A DNA stretch of 64,000 bases from Tiliqua scincoides (Eukaryota; Chordata; Lepidosauria; Squamata; Scincidae), in the NCBI RefSeq assembly GCF_035046505.1, contig NC_089822.1, positions 100,386,659 through 100,450,658 on the forward strand. The letters run 5' to 3'. The notes beneath the pieces are model-generated. The model worked only from the letters and a program-made list of their open reading frames with translations, was not told where the DNA came from and did not search any database. Shown one piece after another: positions 49,271 through 62,085 of this stretch (positions are counted from its first letter, which is position 1; the number at the start of each line of letters is the position of its first letter). The position numbers were made by a program, and so were the translations under genes.

Positions 49271-52200
49271 CCACTGGCTCCACAATGGATCTCTTTGGAC
49301 CTGCACCAGCTATTTAGCTAGTACAAGTCTGAGGAGAGAAAGGAGGTGGGGAGGTTGCTGCCAGATAGGATAGGATCTGGTGTGTGCAAAGGTCATCCAG
49401 TATGCTTCATGATTTAAAAGTTCCACTTGGGTCGCCCTGTGAACACACTATTCAAGTGAACACATCACGCTGGGCAGTAGGCACTAACATTCATGTTACC
49501 AGTTACCAAGGAGGGCATCCTCAAAAGATTTCTGTGTCAGCTGTGTGGCTGTCCTGTGAAAATCCACCTTGCAGAGCACAAATGACAGTGAATAGCCATT
49601 CTTTCCTCTCCAGTTTTTGCATCAGCCCAGGCTCAAAATATTCATGGGACCCTTTTTGTAAGAGTTTAGTAAGTGATCAAGCAGCACTTTGCATTGCTAA
49701 TCTTCTCTGAGTCATTCCTTATTTGCACCACTTGCAGTGATGCCAAACCAGTCAAACTAGGGCTGAATCAAATTTAAAAATCAGTAAAACCCTTCAAAAT
49801 ATTAAGTTGATGAAGATCATTCAAATTTCAGTAAGCCCATGAATAAATCTTCAGAGCAACATACCAAAACCAATTCCCAACATTCATTCTGTCACATGGT
49901 AGTGTGACCAAGAACCCAGAATGAGGCTCTGCAGATATAAGCAAGTTTAAGTCCCCACCCACCTGATGTTAACTGCACCCCTTGTTACAGCCCAAATCTA
50001 ACAGGGCCAGGTGGTGGCTCAGTGAGGTTTGTACCAGCAGGTAGGGCCTAGGAGAGGGGGATAAAGGGGGTAATTTGTACCCGGGTCCAGGGTCTAAAGG
50101 GGGGCCCAGGAGCCAAAGGAGGGGGCCCAGAAATTTCCTGCGATCTGACATTTTCCTATCTACTCAGACTTGTTGCCTGTACAGGATGCTGGGGACACTA
50201 CTGATGCCACATGGGTGGGTATACCTGGTCTCCTAAGACTTTTCCGGCTGTCTCTACCCTCCCCTCACCCTGCTTCATCTCTCCCTGCTCCTATTCTGCT
50301 CGCCCGTCACCACCCTCCCCTACTCTGTTTTACCCCTCTCCCTTTGCAAAGGGGCCCAAAAGAAACTTTGTACCCCCAGATAAAATTGCTGGCAGAAGCC
50401 CTGCCAGCAGGGACTACTTTATGGCAGTTGCAAAGCAGCCTCCCTCAGTATGCACTGCTGGGCAAGGCCAAAGCAGCCTCCTCTATGCCCACAGACAGCC
50501 AAAGATCCACCAGAGCAGGTAAGAACACACAGAGAGAGGAATGGGGTGGGTAGAACAGGGCGGAGGGTAGATGGGAGGAGGGAGGATCAGGCCCAGAAGG
50601 GGGGCAGGTTTGGCGACAGAGGCCCACACTGAATCCTTACTCCCTTTCCAGGCCCGATCAGCCTTCATGGATCAACTTGGATTTCCACCAGCTATTGAGC
50701 AGGTCTGGGTTGACCCACCTGGCCTGTGGGGTTTACCCTAGGGCCAAGCAACAAATGTTCCCTTACCCCAAGGAAGTCTCTGGAGGCTGGGGAGCTATGG
50801 TGGATCCAGCTGCCCATAGCTGCCATTTATTCTAATGGGGAAAAGTAAAGCATGGTATTTGGGGACAATCCTGCAGCAGGAATAAAATCTGTCAGTACTC
50901 CTGGCTGGCAGTAGCAGCTCAGTCAGTACTGAAACAAACACCATGGAAAAGAGCAATGTCCTTCTTGGTCCTTTTGAAGGTAGCGCCATAGTAATAAGTT
51001 TGGGGGGTGTAATATGTTTCTGATGGTTTTCCTAATAAAAAAAAAAAAAAACAATCCAGGAATGGGGCTAAAGAAAGTAGAGAATAGGAGGGAAATAATC
51101 TAAACAGAACATAGCAGAATATTCAGAAGATGCAGTTATGAGTTTGGCAGGAAAGAGAGAGAAGTTCCTTACCTGCCTTTCTGGGTCTAAAAGCTGTGGT
51201 TGTTTTGGGGAAGTAGGGGGCTGGGTCAATTTCAGAAAAACAGGTCTGATCTTGCCTGTGGCAATGGATGCAGTAATATATGAGTTGGGAAATGGGGGTA
51301 AAAAGAACTGTCTTTTTCATCCACCTAAAGCTGTCCTATTCATCCCTGGAGCTGTTTCCCTTGCAGCACCACATAGTATGGGGTGATGGTCAGGCTATTC
51401 TCCCCACTTAGAAAATCAGGGGTGATGAAAGGGTGTTTGTCATGCTGGTGAATGAGACTGGGGAAAAGAACCAGAACCCAGCATCTTTCACCTCCTCTTA
51501 CCCATTATAACTGATGGGCCTTGTGAATGAAAGGAATGGAGAGCAAAATGAGTGCCACACCTAAAACTGTAAAAATATGAGACGTTTATTAAAAGGCTGA
51601 ATGAGCAAAACAAATTAAGGGAGGAGGGAGAATTGCAAGGATCAAAGCAAGATATATATAGAAACAACAATCAGGACAGACAAGGAAGGTTACTGGCAAA
51701 GACTGCAAGGAGATTAAAATGCAAGTGGCAAATAAAACCAATTTTGTCTTATGCAAATTAACTCCCTATTCTAGTCATTCATGCTATCCAAGTCCCTGCA
51801 TATCTGGTCCCTGCATTCACGTGTGTGGGTGTTTCTTTCACAGAATCTGCTTTCAATGTCACACAAGTATCTATCTGTTCAGAACCATAAACATCTTAGG
51901 TCAATCCGACTAGATGGTTTACAATCATCGGGCATCCATACCTACTCTTTGATCTGATTTGGTTAGGTGGGCTCGCAGTTTAGAAATCAATGAGTGAAGC
52001 CAGACTTTTATTAATAGATCATATTAATAGATAATATTAATAGATAGATACTTTATTTACGGTCATCCGACCAGCTAGTCACAAACAACAAAACAAAATA
52101 CACAGAATTAAAACCAACACCCCGTTACACATATGTAAAATCATAAAATCAGAGATTTACACTCTCAATTTTCTTCCTTACCAACTGTGCAGCATAACAG

Positions 52201-53500
52201 AAGTGGGCAATTATATATATATTTCACTCCCCATCCTGGTGGGCACCCTTACACCCTGACAAATTAATTTTGTCATATGAGGGGTGACAAAAATTTATGG
52301 GTCCTGGGTGTCAAATGACCTAGCTACACCACTGAGTGAACGTGGCAGGGATTTCAAAACACAAACAGAATTCAGAATTTGAGCAAGGTCGCCAAACTTT
52401 GGGACACACACACTTTATAAAATGACTGGTACTCCCTCCTGTTTGTAATTGCTGCCCTGCCAAGTACCTACCCCAGCCCTGTATTTGCTGAAATGTGGTT
52501 AGCTCTGAAGGGGGAAGGAGAATGCAAGTTTCTAGGACACAACCAAGCTCCTAACCATGGTTAAGTTTTTGGAAACTTTCCATCTTTATTGGTCCTTAGT
52601 CACAGCTAACGTTTGCTAGGTTGTGCAGAAGGTCTTGTCTCCTCCATGTTCTATACCAGAAATTTTGTATGCCATCTCTGCATTTTCTTCAGTTCCTTCG
52701 TTCAAAATACTTTCCATTGTATTACTGCACAAGTGCTTGGCAATCTCTATCAAGTGTCATATTTCACATTATAATGTCTATGTGTCATGGACTAGCAGTT
52801 GCCTGCATCATGAGTGAGAGGGAAGGGGAGCCAAAAACAGCTTTTCTAGCCCCTTTCTTTCCCCTGTATCACCAAGTTTAAGTTTGTTGTGTAACTGCTC
52901 CCACCAAAGCACAGCCTTCTTCTGTTTGGTTTGCTAGCCTGGGGTGGAGGCAGTGATCTACCTTTCCCAGTTACTCCCAGTCTGCCCTAGTTTAAAGGAT
53001 GAAACAGGAGAAGGGAGGCAGGCACCACTAAGCATTATGCCCAGTTGCCATCTGACTTCCCTTATAGACCCCAACCTTCAGCAGCTCATTCTGGTCTTTC
53101 TTTCCAAGCCTATCAATCTTCTCTTGCTCTGGTTCAGTCCAACTTATATAAGAAACCACGAACACTTCCTCCTACTTTTTATCCACTTGGATGACCACTT
53201 TTTAAAGTTTTTTTTTTTTTTTCCAAAATGGGGTTTTGAACTTACCATTTTCTCAAACCCCCTTTTCCATTCTTCTGACCATTACTTCTGGCTTCTTTTC
53301 CTGAGCTGACCTTTTATCTCTCTGCCTAAAACAGAAATAACAACACACACACAAATGCCTGCTCCACCGAGGCAACCACACCACAGCATACAACCCAAAC
53401 ACAACTTGAAGAAACTAAGTACAAGCCTTCCACAATACCACTCATTATTTCCAATACTGATTTAGAATCACAGAGATTATGCATGATTTATTCTGTACAT
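49271..53500. other. Intergenic with repeat pieces, no gene recognised
   Basis: Contains the counterpart of the G/C-rich repeat at 50040-50700 and an A-rich run at 51039-51054. A LINE-like piece begins with ACTTTATTTACGGTCATCCG near 52050. The remainder is AT-rich without exon-like frames. Confidence 0.4.
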
Positions 53501-54227
53501 TAATGTCCACTTCTGAACGCTCTGCAAAACCTTGGGGACTCCAGATGCCCCATGAAACCTTTGGCAGGAGAGCAGCAGCAGGCCTGCCATCCAAGCATGG
53601 ATTCATGTCTGGCTCACCCACCATTTCCTGAGCCAGCAGGGCATAATGCCAGGGAAGACTCGGCCTCCTTGCAAGTACACGCCAAGTCTCCAGGAAGGAG
53701 CCACATCACCATAAATCAGCAGGCTGGCGGTATACACAGTGGCAGAGTGGACCCCAAGTGTGTCTTTGACACACAAGAAGGAGGCCAAAATTTCCTCTTT
53801 AGCAGCTCATTGTAGGATGAGGATCTCCACCCCAGGGTGGCATTGCCCCATTAACCACAGCCCTGGGCCAGCTAGAGCAGGGGTGGGGAGTGAGGATAAA
53901 GAAGAGATGTCACAAGAGGGAATGGACTCAGAGTTACATAAGGCATTCAGGGCCAATGATGAGATTGGACAAGCAACCTGAGGGCTGCCCAGTAGTGGTC
54001 ATCAGAGCCAGAAGTCTGGAGGATGAGGCAAACCCTTCCCTACCACTGAACTGGATTGGATTGAGTCCCTGTTGCTTGGCCAGCAATCCCCTTTTCACCT
54101 TGGGGCCAAGGGAGAGCCAGACACTGGAGGGGTGTGTCCCTCTTGTACTAACATCCCTGTCTGGAAGCAGAAAGAAGAGGAACTTTTCCTGTTTTGTTTT
54201 TTTAAATAGTATCTTGTTCTGCAACTG
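53501..54227. other. Intergenic, nothing recognised
   Basis: Open frames on the plus strand here are short, disagree in frame and resemble no family. No repeat was identified. Confidence 0.4.
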
Positions 54228-54670
54228 GGATTGGATGTTGTGGATATGCACAGCACTAGAGCTAGGCCCTAAGGCAATGCTTGGCCAGTTTGCAAGGAAT
54301 GGACCAAAGAAGATCAGATAAATGTTAAAGATTCAAGAAATTTCTTGAATGGAAGGCTCCAACTGCACCCTCAAGTACATCTACCTGAGAAAAGCAGCCA
54401 AGGATCCCATCCCTCCTGGGAGCAAGAATGAAAGAGGGCATGTGCTGGGGATTTTGGAAGAGACAGCAGTTGACCAGGTTGAGATTGGAATGGAAGCTGA
54501 GAGAAAGAGCCAGCAGCAAACATGCTTGGAACACCCAAGTAGCTAATGTTGTTTGCCAGAAGTGTGCTGCCTCCCCCCTCCAAAGCTCATTCCTGAATGC
54601 AGATCCAGTGATTTCTCCTCCATAGAAGTCTGCAGTTGCACTGCAGCTCCTGGAATGTCTCACTGCTTGG
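54228..54670. repeat. Degenerate repeated block D, copy 1
   Basis: Aligns with 57096-57595 at perhaps 70% by eye. Shared segments are GGATTGGATGTT, GGCAATGCTT, GGACC-CTCAAGTA-ATCTACC, ACATGCTTGGAACACCCA and AATGTCTCACTGCT. The order is kept and the direction is the same. The source and ends are unknown. A 290-codon minus-strand open frame (55197-54325) runs across it. Confidence 0.6.
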
Positions 54671-55197
54671 AGCAGTGGTGCAGGATCACTTGAAACTGAT
54701 GCAAAGGAAGGTAACGTTTCCTTGGATAAAAAGTATGAGCTGGTGCGACTGAGCCATGAAGGCACAAGGAAAAGCAGCACTCCTAGGACAACAACATGAA
54801 CAGCTCTGAAGCAAGGACAAATGTCACACATTAACAGTGTCTGCAAGCTATAGAGGATATTAGAGCAACAATAAATCAGAGCCTGAGGTGTCAAAGGAAA
54901 GACAGGATAGCCCTGCTGGTTCAGCTCCTGCAAGGTGCCAAGCCTGCCCCTAACGCCCAGTTGTGAAATGCCCAGTAGGGAGTGGCTGAGAAGATCCAGG
55001 AAGCCACTGAACAACAAAGGAGCTTGGACTGGACTGTGAAGTTGTGCAGGCAGTAGCTGAGAACCAGGATCTTTTATCTTCCCCAGAGCATTGATGAGTG
55101 TTGAAAGCTCTAGGGAAAACCTCAGAATTGAGAAAGATGCTGGCAAAAGAATCAGTAGCAACTGAAATGCTGGAAGTGAGTCCCATGAGAGAGACAA
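54325..55197 (-). other. Unassigned 290-codon open frame, probably not a gene
   Basis: This is the longest open frame in the gene-poor half. The product would be Leu/Ser-rich with several hydrophobic stretches and no motif I recognise. It begins beside a hAT-type MITE and covers block D. The sibling block at 57096-57595 keeps an open frame of 88 codons in the same register, with FWQ.T.ATWVFQ.CLLLALSL in common. The plus strand is purine-rich, which by itself favours Leu/Ser-rich antisense frames without stops. I regard coding function as possible but unlikely. Confidence 0.15.
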
Positions 55198-55213
55198 ACC
55201 ACAACCTTAGAGA

Positions 55214-55519
55214 AGCATTTCTCAAGTTTGTCCCCTGCCATACCATTTTGCATGGTCCACCTATTGATGTCATCACCAGTTACTTCCGGACTGGGAGACC
55301 AGACTCAGTGCAACAAACAAATGGAAAGAGGCTTAGGGCTGATGGGAGGGCTTTTTTGAGGATGGAAAAGGAGCATGCTGGAGCTTTGCCCACTGAGCCA
55401 AGCCTCTTGCTGCTGCTTGTTGCATTGCACTGCTGGTCTCACTGCCAGGTGGTGGAGGTCTGGGGTCTTGCACATACCACTGGACACCACCTCAAGTACC
55501 ACCACTTTAGAAACACTCT
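55214..55519. mobile_element. hAT-type MITE with perfect 8-bp target duplication
   Basis: CTTAGAGA flanks both sides (55206-55213 and 55520-55527). The ends AGCATTTCTCAAG and CTTTAGAAACACTCT are roughly inverted. About 306 bp, non-coding; open frames crossing it are accidental. Confidence 0.75.
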
Positions 55520-55527
55520 CTTAGAGA

Positions 55528-56562
55528 GGCGAAACAGTGCAGTAGGGAAAGCTGGAAGTACATGGGCAAGAAGCAAATTGGCCAGTGCCTGGAGAGAAAG
55601 GTGAGGAAAAGCTCCTTATGGACTTTGCTGCCCATGCATGCCCTATGAAGGCGAGTGGGATGAGGCCCTTCTGGTTGTTGCACCACAGAGGCAAGCTCCA
55701 GTAGTGGCAATACATTAGAAATTGGTGGCAAGTTATGAGGACATGAGACTGGCAAGCCTGTCTACCTATTTGAATTCAACACTTGGCTTGAATAGGTTGG
55801 CCAGCTGCTTCTTTGTAAGAAACCCACAGATAAAGGCTTGTGGAGTCTTCCAGAGTGACCCAAAGTAGCTGGGGTGGCCCAGGAATCAACCTCAGAGCAG
55901 TGAAAGAAAGAAAGACCCTTTCCACTGAGAATATGACTAGATTTTCTCTTTGCTCTTCATGGCAATGCTAATTACAGCACAGTGAACCTCAGAAGAAAAG
56001 GCATGTTTTGGGGCTTGGAGTAAATGTTTTTGACTGTTGACAGATGACAGGAATTGTTTGATTAATGCTCTATGAGGGAAGGGTTAGAGTCTGAGGCCAC
56101 TGGAACATTTCGTTAACCCATATCTGCCCAGCCCACAGGTGTACACATTTATTTTATTTATTTATTTATTTAGCGTATGGCATATAATACATGGACACAT
56201 ATATCAGTTAGACTAGATCAAATGACAATGTCCAGTTCATGCACTCATTCAAGGTCAGGGTTACCTTCATAGAAAAAGTCAGGTGTACACATTTGATGCC
56301 TGTTCCTTATATGCAATGTAGGGCAGAAATTTAAAGGGATTTAGCTATTTGGTTACTGTGGCTGCTAAGGTGTGTTTGTATTTGGGAAACTGGTTGTAAG
56401 GGGAAATTGTTCTTTCTGTGATGCAGCCCTGCTGCTGAAGTGGAACTCATAAAGCCTTACCTTAACTAAGTTAGTTAAACTCATCATCCTAGGGATTGCC
56501 TAAGTTGTGGGGGGGGGGGGATGATGAATCAGGGAATAGAATTCTAACTCTGCCTTGTTGTT
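55528..56562. other. Intergenic, nothing recognised except a simple repeat
   Basis: An (ATTT)n run lies at about 56147-56174. The rest has no recognisable gene or repeat family. Confidence 0.4.
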
Positions 56563-56830
56563 GGCAACCTTCAGTCTCGAAAGACTATGGTATCGCACTC
56601 TGAAAGGTGGTTCTGGAACAGCGTCTAGTGTGGCTGAAAAGGCCAATTCGGGAGTGACAATCCCTTCCACACTGGGAGCAAGTGCAGTCTGTCCCTGGTC
56701 TTTCTCCCTGGCTATGGGCCTTCCTCCTTTGCCTCTTAGCGGTTTTCACCCTAAACCCCATGCACCCCATGAGGTTAATGGTGGCGAGGCAACACCTTAC
56801 TGGCTGGGGACTGCCCAGCCTAAGCTGCAG
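56563..56830 (+). repeat. Family R related repeat, different subfamily
   Basis: It begins GTTGGCAACCTTCAGTCTCG and AAGACTATGGTATCGC like the other family R copies. It then continues with AACAGCGTCTAGTGTGGCTG and CCCTTCCACACTGGGAGCAA, which they lack. Boundaries are approximate. Confidence 0.55.
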
Positions 56831-57095
56831 AAAAAAAGGGAACAAAAAGCTGAGAGCCTAAATGATGCTTATCTGATAATTGCCTTTTGTGAAGAATCTG
56901 AAGAGGAAATTGAAGGAAGAGAGGAATCATTTTAACCTGATTGATATTGGGGATAATTCAGTGATGGAAAAGTGCTTTGTAACCTGGCATGTGTTAACTT
57001 GTACTCTCCTTTTTAATCTGTTCATTTGTTCTCTCTCATAAACTAGGCAGAACATCTGAGGTCTGACACTTTTTTTCTGGGAAGGGGTGAGATGG

Positions 57096-57595
57096 GGATT
57101 GGATGTTCTGAATGAGCCTGGTGCTAGAGCCAGGCCCTGAGGCAATGCTTAGCTAGCTTGCATGGAATGGATCAAACAGGGTTAAACAAATGTTAATGGC
57201 TCAAGAAACTTATTGAATGGGAGCCTCCATCAGGACCCTCAAGTATATCTACCGGAAAAAAGGGTCTAAACCTTAGGTCAGCCCCTCCTACAAGTGAGAA
57301 AGACAAAGAGCATATGCTGGAGATTCTGGAAAAGACAGAGCTAGGAGTTGTTCTGGCTAAGACCAGAATGGCTAGAGAAAGTGCTAGCAGCAAACATTCT
57401 TGGAACACCCATGTAGCTGATGTCGCTTGCCAGAAGCATGCAGCCCCTCCAATGCTCAAAACCTAATATTTGTAAATACAGTACAGCTAATGTTACAAAG
57501 ACACCATAAGACTCCACTGACTTCTCCGCCCTGTCCCCATACGAAGCCTGAACCAAGGTTGTGCTGAAGCTCTTGAAATGTCTCACTGCTCAGAA
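57096..57595. repeat. Degenerate repeated block D, copy 2
   Basis: The partner of 54228-54670, 2.9 kb downstream in direct orientation, with several gaps between the shared segments. Confidence 0.6.
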
Positions 57596-58544
57596 AAGCA
57601 TGAGCGGTGCAATGAGTTGAATGGAACGAAAAGCTGAACAGCATTGTCCAGAATAACATTCATCATACATACCAGTTTTATATGTATTACTTTTATTTCA
57701 TGCTCCCCCTTTGCCCCCTGAGTAGGGCAGCCTTTTATAGATTCCTTTGTAGGTTATGCAAATTGGTGGTGCACAAACATGAAATGACTCAAGCTTCTTA
57801 AAACAGAACTCTTCCCCCCCCCCACACACACTAGTCACGTTCTGCACTCTTTGAAAAACAAATAATACCTTTCAAACCATTAGCATAGCTGGTTGCAGAG
57901 GGCTGGTTTGTCTAATGTGTGCAAAAGTTAAAAAGTCAGGCTAGACTGGTTTTTAAGTCGGGAAAAATCCTCTGTATGCTAAAGACAAAAAGATGTAAAA
58001 CAATAAAAGGCTGTGATTTCCAATGTCTAAGAGCTTATAAGATTAAAAAATTGCAAGACACATAAGCCAGTCTGTTGAATTTGCAGTTTTTGTAGAATAA
58101 AATGGAAAAGTTGAACAGAAACATACATTGATTTCCTCTAACTAAAGCTAACTGCTTAGGATCCAAGTGCTGTTTTAGGTATGCCCAAGGGCTAGGATAT
58201 ACCTGGGGAAGTTTTTATGATTTTGTTTAGGAGTAGACCCTTCACCACTATAGTTCTGCTATAGAACTCACTTTTGAAAGTATTCTCCCTTATATCACTG
58301 AGAAAGAAAAATTTTGACAGAAAAAAGCAAGCTATGCAAGGACTATTTAGCTATGATGATTATTACAGATAGAAAATATTATTAAAAAAGGAATAGCAAA
58401 CATCTTAAAACCATTACAATATTAAAACAAAACAGCAGAACCAAATACCTGCAGTGATCATTTTAATTCCAGTTAAGCACACATCTGGAGAAGCACATTG
58501 ATTTAGGTTTGCTATCGCTGGCCATTTAAAAGCAGGCAGGAATA
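57596..58544. other. Intergenic, nothing recognised
   Basis: AT-rich sequence without exon-like frames or named repeats. Confidence 0.4.
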
Positions 58545-59030
58545 AGACCAGGTACACCTCTTTTGGGAGACTGTTCCAAAGTTAGGGTGCCAAAGTTAGC
58601 TGAAAAAGCCCTCTTCTGAGTGCCTATCCAGTGGAGGGGTGTCTCAAAGGGTTTCCAACACAGAGTAGTTTTCTGCAGCAGGCTCACATGGTGGCGAGGA
58701 GGCAATTCTTGATATATTCTCTTCCTAGGTGGTCTTGGGCTTTAAAAGTCAGAATCAGCATCTTGAATTGAGTCCAGAAGCAAACTGATATGCTGGTATT
58801 GGATTAGTGCAATATGATCTAATTAATATGTAATTAATAGATGTAATTAATTAATATGTAATTATGATCTGATTAATATGTATGATCTGATATGATCTGT
58901 AATATGATCACCAGTCAGAACCCATATGTTGAGCCAAATAAAGGTTCTTGACTGTCTTAAAGGACAGCCCCACACAGAGTGTATTACTGTAGCCCAATCT
59001 GCAGGATACCAGCTCTGAAAGTGTAGGAAA
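58545..59030 (+). repeat. LINE 3'-region fragment (CR1/L3-like) with internal AT minisatellite
   Basis: The order TGTTCCAAAGTTAGGGTGCC, AAAAAGCCCTCTTCTGAGTG, CAGAATCAGCATCTTGAATT and AAAGGACAGCCCCACACAGA follows the well-known vertebrate L3/CR1 3' region. It is interrupted at 58805-58910 by tandem TAATTAATATG/ATGATCTG units. Confidence 0.55.
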
Positions 59031-60130
59031 TGGGACATAGAATACATTAATCAGAAACTGAAGGGTTGTCTAAGGAACTTCCCATATTTTATATGTTGTC
59101 TGAAATTAGCCCAGTAATTGTTGTTTGTGTCCCTGTCCTCCCCCAGCCCCAATTCTCACCACAGAAGCCTTCTCCACTCTAGAACAACCTGCATATCTTC
59201 CATGAAAGCACAGCTGGGAAAAACTCTGGGGAGATATGCTAAAGGTGGGGCCAGGCTTAAATACTGTACAATCAACCATGTGCTCCTTTTGCTCTTAACA
59301 CTGGACCCCCAGCCCACATTTTATACATGATTGACAGGCCCACATTTAAAGAATCAATTCTACCACCATCATGTTTAGTTTTGCTTTTAGTTACAGTGGC
59401 AGAAAACAACTTTCCCCCCCCCCCCTAATTTTGATTCAAATCCTCCCACTAGCCAGCCTACTACTATGTTAGCCCTATTTCATAACATCTTCCAGGCAAA
59501 TTTCTGGCAGTTACTTTTCAGCATTTGCCAGGAGTATTTAATTGAGACCCATTTTTATTTTTTTGGCCTGCATTCCAAAACATGGCTGATTATTTTAAAT
59601 AAAGAGGAGATTTTTCATCTCTGCAGCTCCTGGACAGGTGCCCTTCTTCTCTCCACCCACACTTTCTCCATATTTTCCTCTCAGACTCAACATTCTGATC
59701 TTCCTATCCCTCACTGCTCTGGAGAATTCCCTCCCCTAACAGTACAGATTTAGTACAGCCCCTAACAGTTTTCATGGCTTGATCTGAGGTTTCAGGGTTT
59801 TAGCTTCCTTCTCAGGGTATGTAGGGAAAGAGTTAAACCTCAGGGTTAGGAGACAGACACAAGTGACCAATGACATGCTGTTTTCCACAAGAATCCATTT
59901 CCAGTCTTGTTTCCCTTTCTGAAGTTTAAAACATTTCTTTCCCAGCATGTTATTCAGTGTAGGTATCTTCCTGTGGGGGAGTGTGACTAAGCAACAAGTA
60001 CCAAGGCAGTCATAACAAATCTGTTTTGAAAACACATGGAAAAAAGAGCAATAATTCTGCCCTGGATATCAGATAGGAAAAACCTGAGAGCTCCTATTAA
60101 AAAATCACTCTGTTATCACAGGTCAAAAAA
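59031..60130. other. Intergenic, nothing recognised
   Basis: No gene, RNA or identifiable repeat was found in this AT-rich stretch. Confidence 0.4.
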
Positions 60131-60545
60131 CATAAGAACAGCCCCACTGGATCAGGCCATAGGCCCATCTAGTCCAGCTTGCTGTATCTCACAGTGGCCC
60201 ACCAAATGCCTCAGCGAGCACACAAGACAACAAGAGACCTGCATCCTGGTGCCCTCCCTTGCATCTGGCATTCTGACATAGCCCACTTCTAAAATCAGGA
60301 GGTTGCACACACCCATTATGGCTTGTAACCCATCATGGATTTTTCCTCCAGAAACTTGTCCAATCCCCTTTTAAAGGCATCTAGGCCAGATGCCATCACC
60401 ACATGCTGTGGCAAGGAGTTCCACAGACCAACTACACGCTGAGTAAAGAAATATTTTCTTTTGTCTGTTCTAACTCTCCCAACACTCAATTTTAGTGGAT
60501 GTCTCCTGGTTCTGGTGTTGTGTGAGAGGGTAAAGAGCATCTCTC
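60131..60545 (-). mobile_element. CR1 LINE 3' end, minus strand
   Basis: Reading the minus strand, the copy runs from the end of ORF2 ([20 protein letters not shown]..., closing EEKSMMGYKP) through the 3' UTR to TGTTCTTATGTTTT. It is more diverged than the copies at 11 and 37 kb. (ATC)n-rich sequence abuts it at 60541-60585. Confidence 0.93.
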
Positions 60546-60666
60546 TATCATCATCTCTCTTTCTATCATCATCATCTCTCTGTCACAAAAAGCCACAAGA
60601 CCTGCCCTGTGTGTGAGTTTGCAGAGACCTGGAAAATTTACCCAAATCTCAGTCTTAATTGTCTGA

Positions 60667-60841
60667 GGGTCCAATCCTATCCAATTTTCCAGTGTCAGTG
60701 CTGCTGTGCCTATGGGGTATGCATTGCTTCCTGTGTTAGGGAGGCATAGAGGCCTCCTCAAAGTATGGGAACTTTTGATCCCTTACCTCGGGCCTGCATT
60801 GTGGCTGCACCAGTGCTGGAAAGTTGGATAGGATTGGGCCC
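60667..60841. mobile_element. Harbinger-like MITE, family A, TGA target duplication
   Basis: Ends GGGTCCAATCCTATCCAATT and AGTTGGATAGGATTGGGCCC are inverted. TGA lies at 60664-60666 and at 60842-60844. 175 bp, no coding capacity. Confidence 0.88.
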
Positions 60842-61059
60842 TGAATCTCCACAACTTCCCTCAGTCTTCTTCAGTTTGGTTTCCTGTCTCCCTTTTTCCT
60901 ACCTAGGCCCCTTTCTTTCCTCCTCCTTTTCTAGACCTTTCTCTGCCCTTCTCTAGAATCTGAAGAATTTAGCCAGTGGCAGCAAAAACATGTTGAATTC
61001 AAGGGTCAGCTAACATATCTAAGCACTACATCCATTTGTGTGTTTATAATAATTCTTAG

Positions 61060-61165
61060 CTTGTTCAAATTGCTTTGCATACATAATTTCAGTATTCCTT
61101 ACAACAACCCTATACAGTAGGTCACATTTCCTTGATACTGCAGTCTGAGGAGGAGAGACAACAAA
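61060..61165 (+). repeat. MIR-like (CORE-SINE) fragment
   Basis: TTGCTTTGCATACATAATTTC, CCTTACAACAACCCTATACA and GTAGGTCA follow the MIR core order. Confidence 0.5.
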
Positions 61166-61540
61166 AAAACCGAAGCAGTTTAGCTTGGCTTCCTTGTGGC
61201 CACATAATGAAGTTCATTGTTCATGCTCTTACTGTCCAGTACTGTTGTGCCAGTACCTGTGTGCTGTTGGTGTGGCATCTGAATAGACTTGGGCCATTAG
61301 ACTACAATTCTTGGCACTTATTTGGGAGTGAATCCTGTTTTAAGTTAGTGAATCGACATAGATAGGATTGCACTGTCACACTTTACTCAGTAGGACTTAC
61401 ATCTAAAGCCTGAATCCTAGTGCAGTGCAGTCCCAAATACCTTTGCTCAGAATCACATTCAATGGGGCTTACTCCCAGATGAGCATGCACAGGATTGCAG
61501 GCTGTCAGTATACATGGCATATGAGACCAGTCTAGAAGTA

Positions 61541-61670
61541 TCTTTTCATAGAAACAGAGCAGGGTGGACATTTTGCGGGGGAAAGTGCTCTGTGGACATT
61601 TTGTGGGGGAAAGTGCTCTTTTCATAGAAACAGAGCAAGGTGGACATTTTGTGGGGGAAAGTGCTCTGCT
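61541..61670. repeat. Short tandem array of 34- and 76-bp units
   Basis: The unit TTTTCATAGAAACAGAGCA-GGTGGACATTTTG-GGGGGAAAGTGCTCT occurs twice, with an extra TGGACATTTTGTGGGGGAAA half-unit between. The units are nearly identical. Confidence 0.8.
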
Positions 61671-61705
61671 TATTGTTGAGGGATAGATAGGGTGAAGGGA
61701 ACACA

Positions 61706-61849
61706 GGGCCCAATCCTATTCAGCTTTCCAGCACTAATGCAGCCATGCCAAAAGGTCATGCCCTGCATTCTGCAGTGTGGGGGGGGGGGAGGAGCAGCAA
61801 TGGCTGCATTGCAGCTGCATCTGTTTGAAAGTTGGTTAGGATTGGGCCC
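61706..61849. mobile_element. Harbinger-like MITE, family A, internally shortened
   Basis: Ends GGGCCCAATCCTATTCAG and GTTGGTTAGGATTGGGCCC are inverted; flanking triplets are ACA and ATA. The interior has lost the GAGGCCTCC segment found in full copies. Confidence 0.7.
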
Positions 61850-62085
61850 ATAGAGAGGATAATTATTCTTGAAGAGGCAGAGTTGTCAGCTCAAGAGTGG
61901 TTAGGCTGGGCATTTTATAGGGCTCCCAAACTAGTAAGGGGCCCACTGCCACAGCACCACTGCTGCCACGTTCCATAGCATAGCCAAGACAGTCAGGAAT
62001 GGTCGGAGCCAGGTAAAGAGAGTTCACTGGTTTCTCTTGTGGAGGCACCAATAAGTTACAGGTATGTCAGGGACCTGCAGTGGGT

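Noticed and set aside
54228-57595. Blocks D as the two terminal repeats of one retroelement
   Set aside because: The copies are only about 70% alike, lack visible shared ends and target duplications, and no element-type coding region lies between them.
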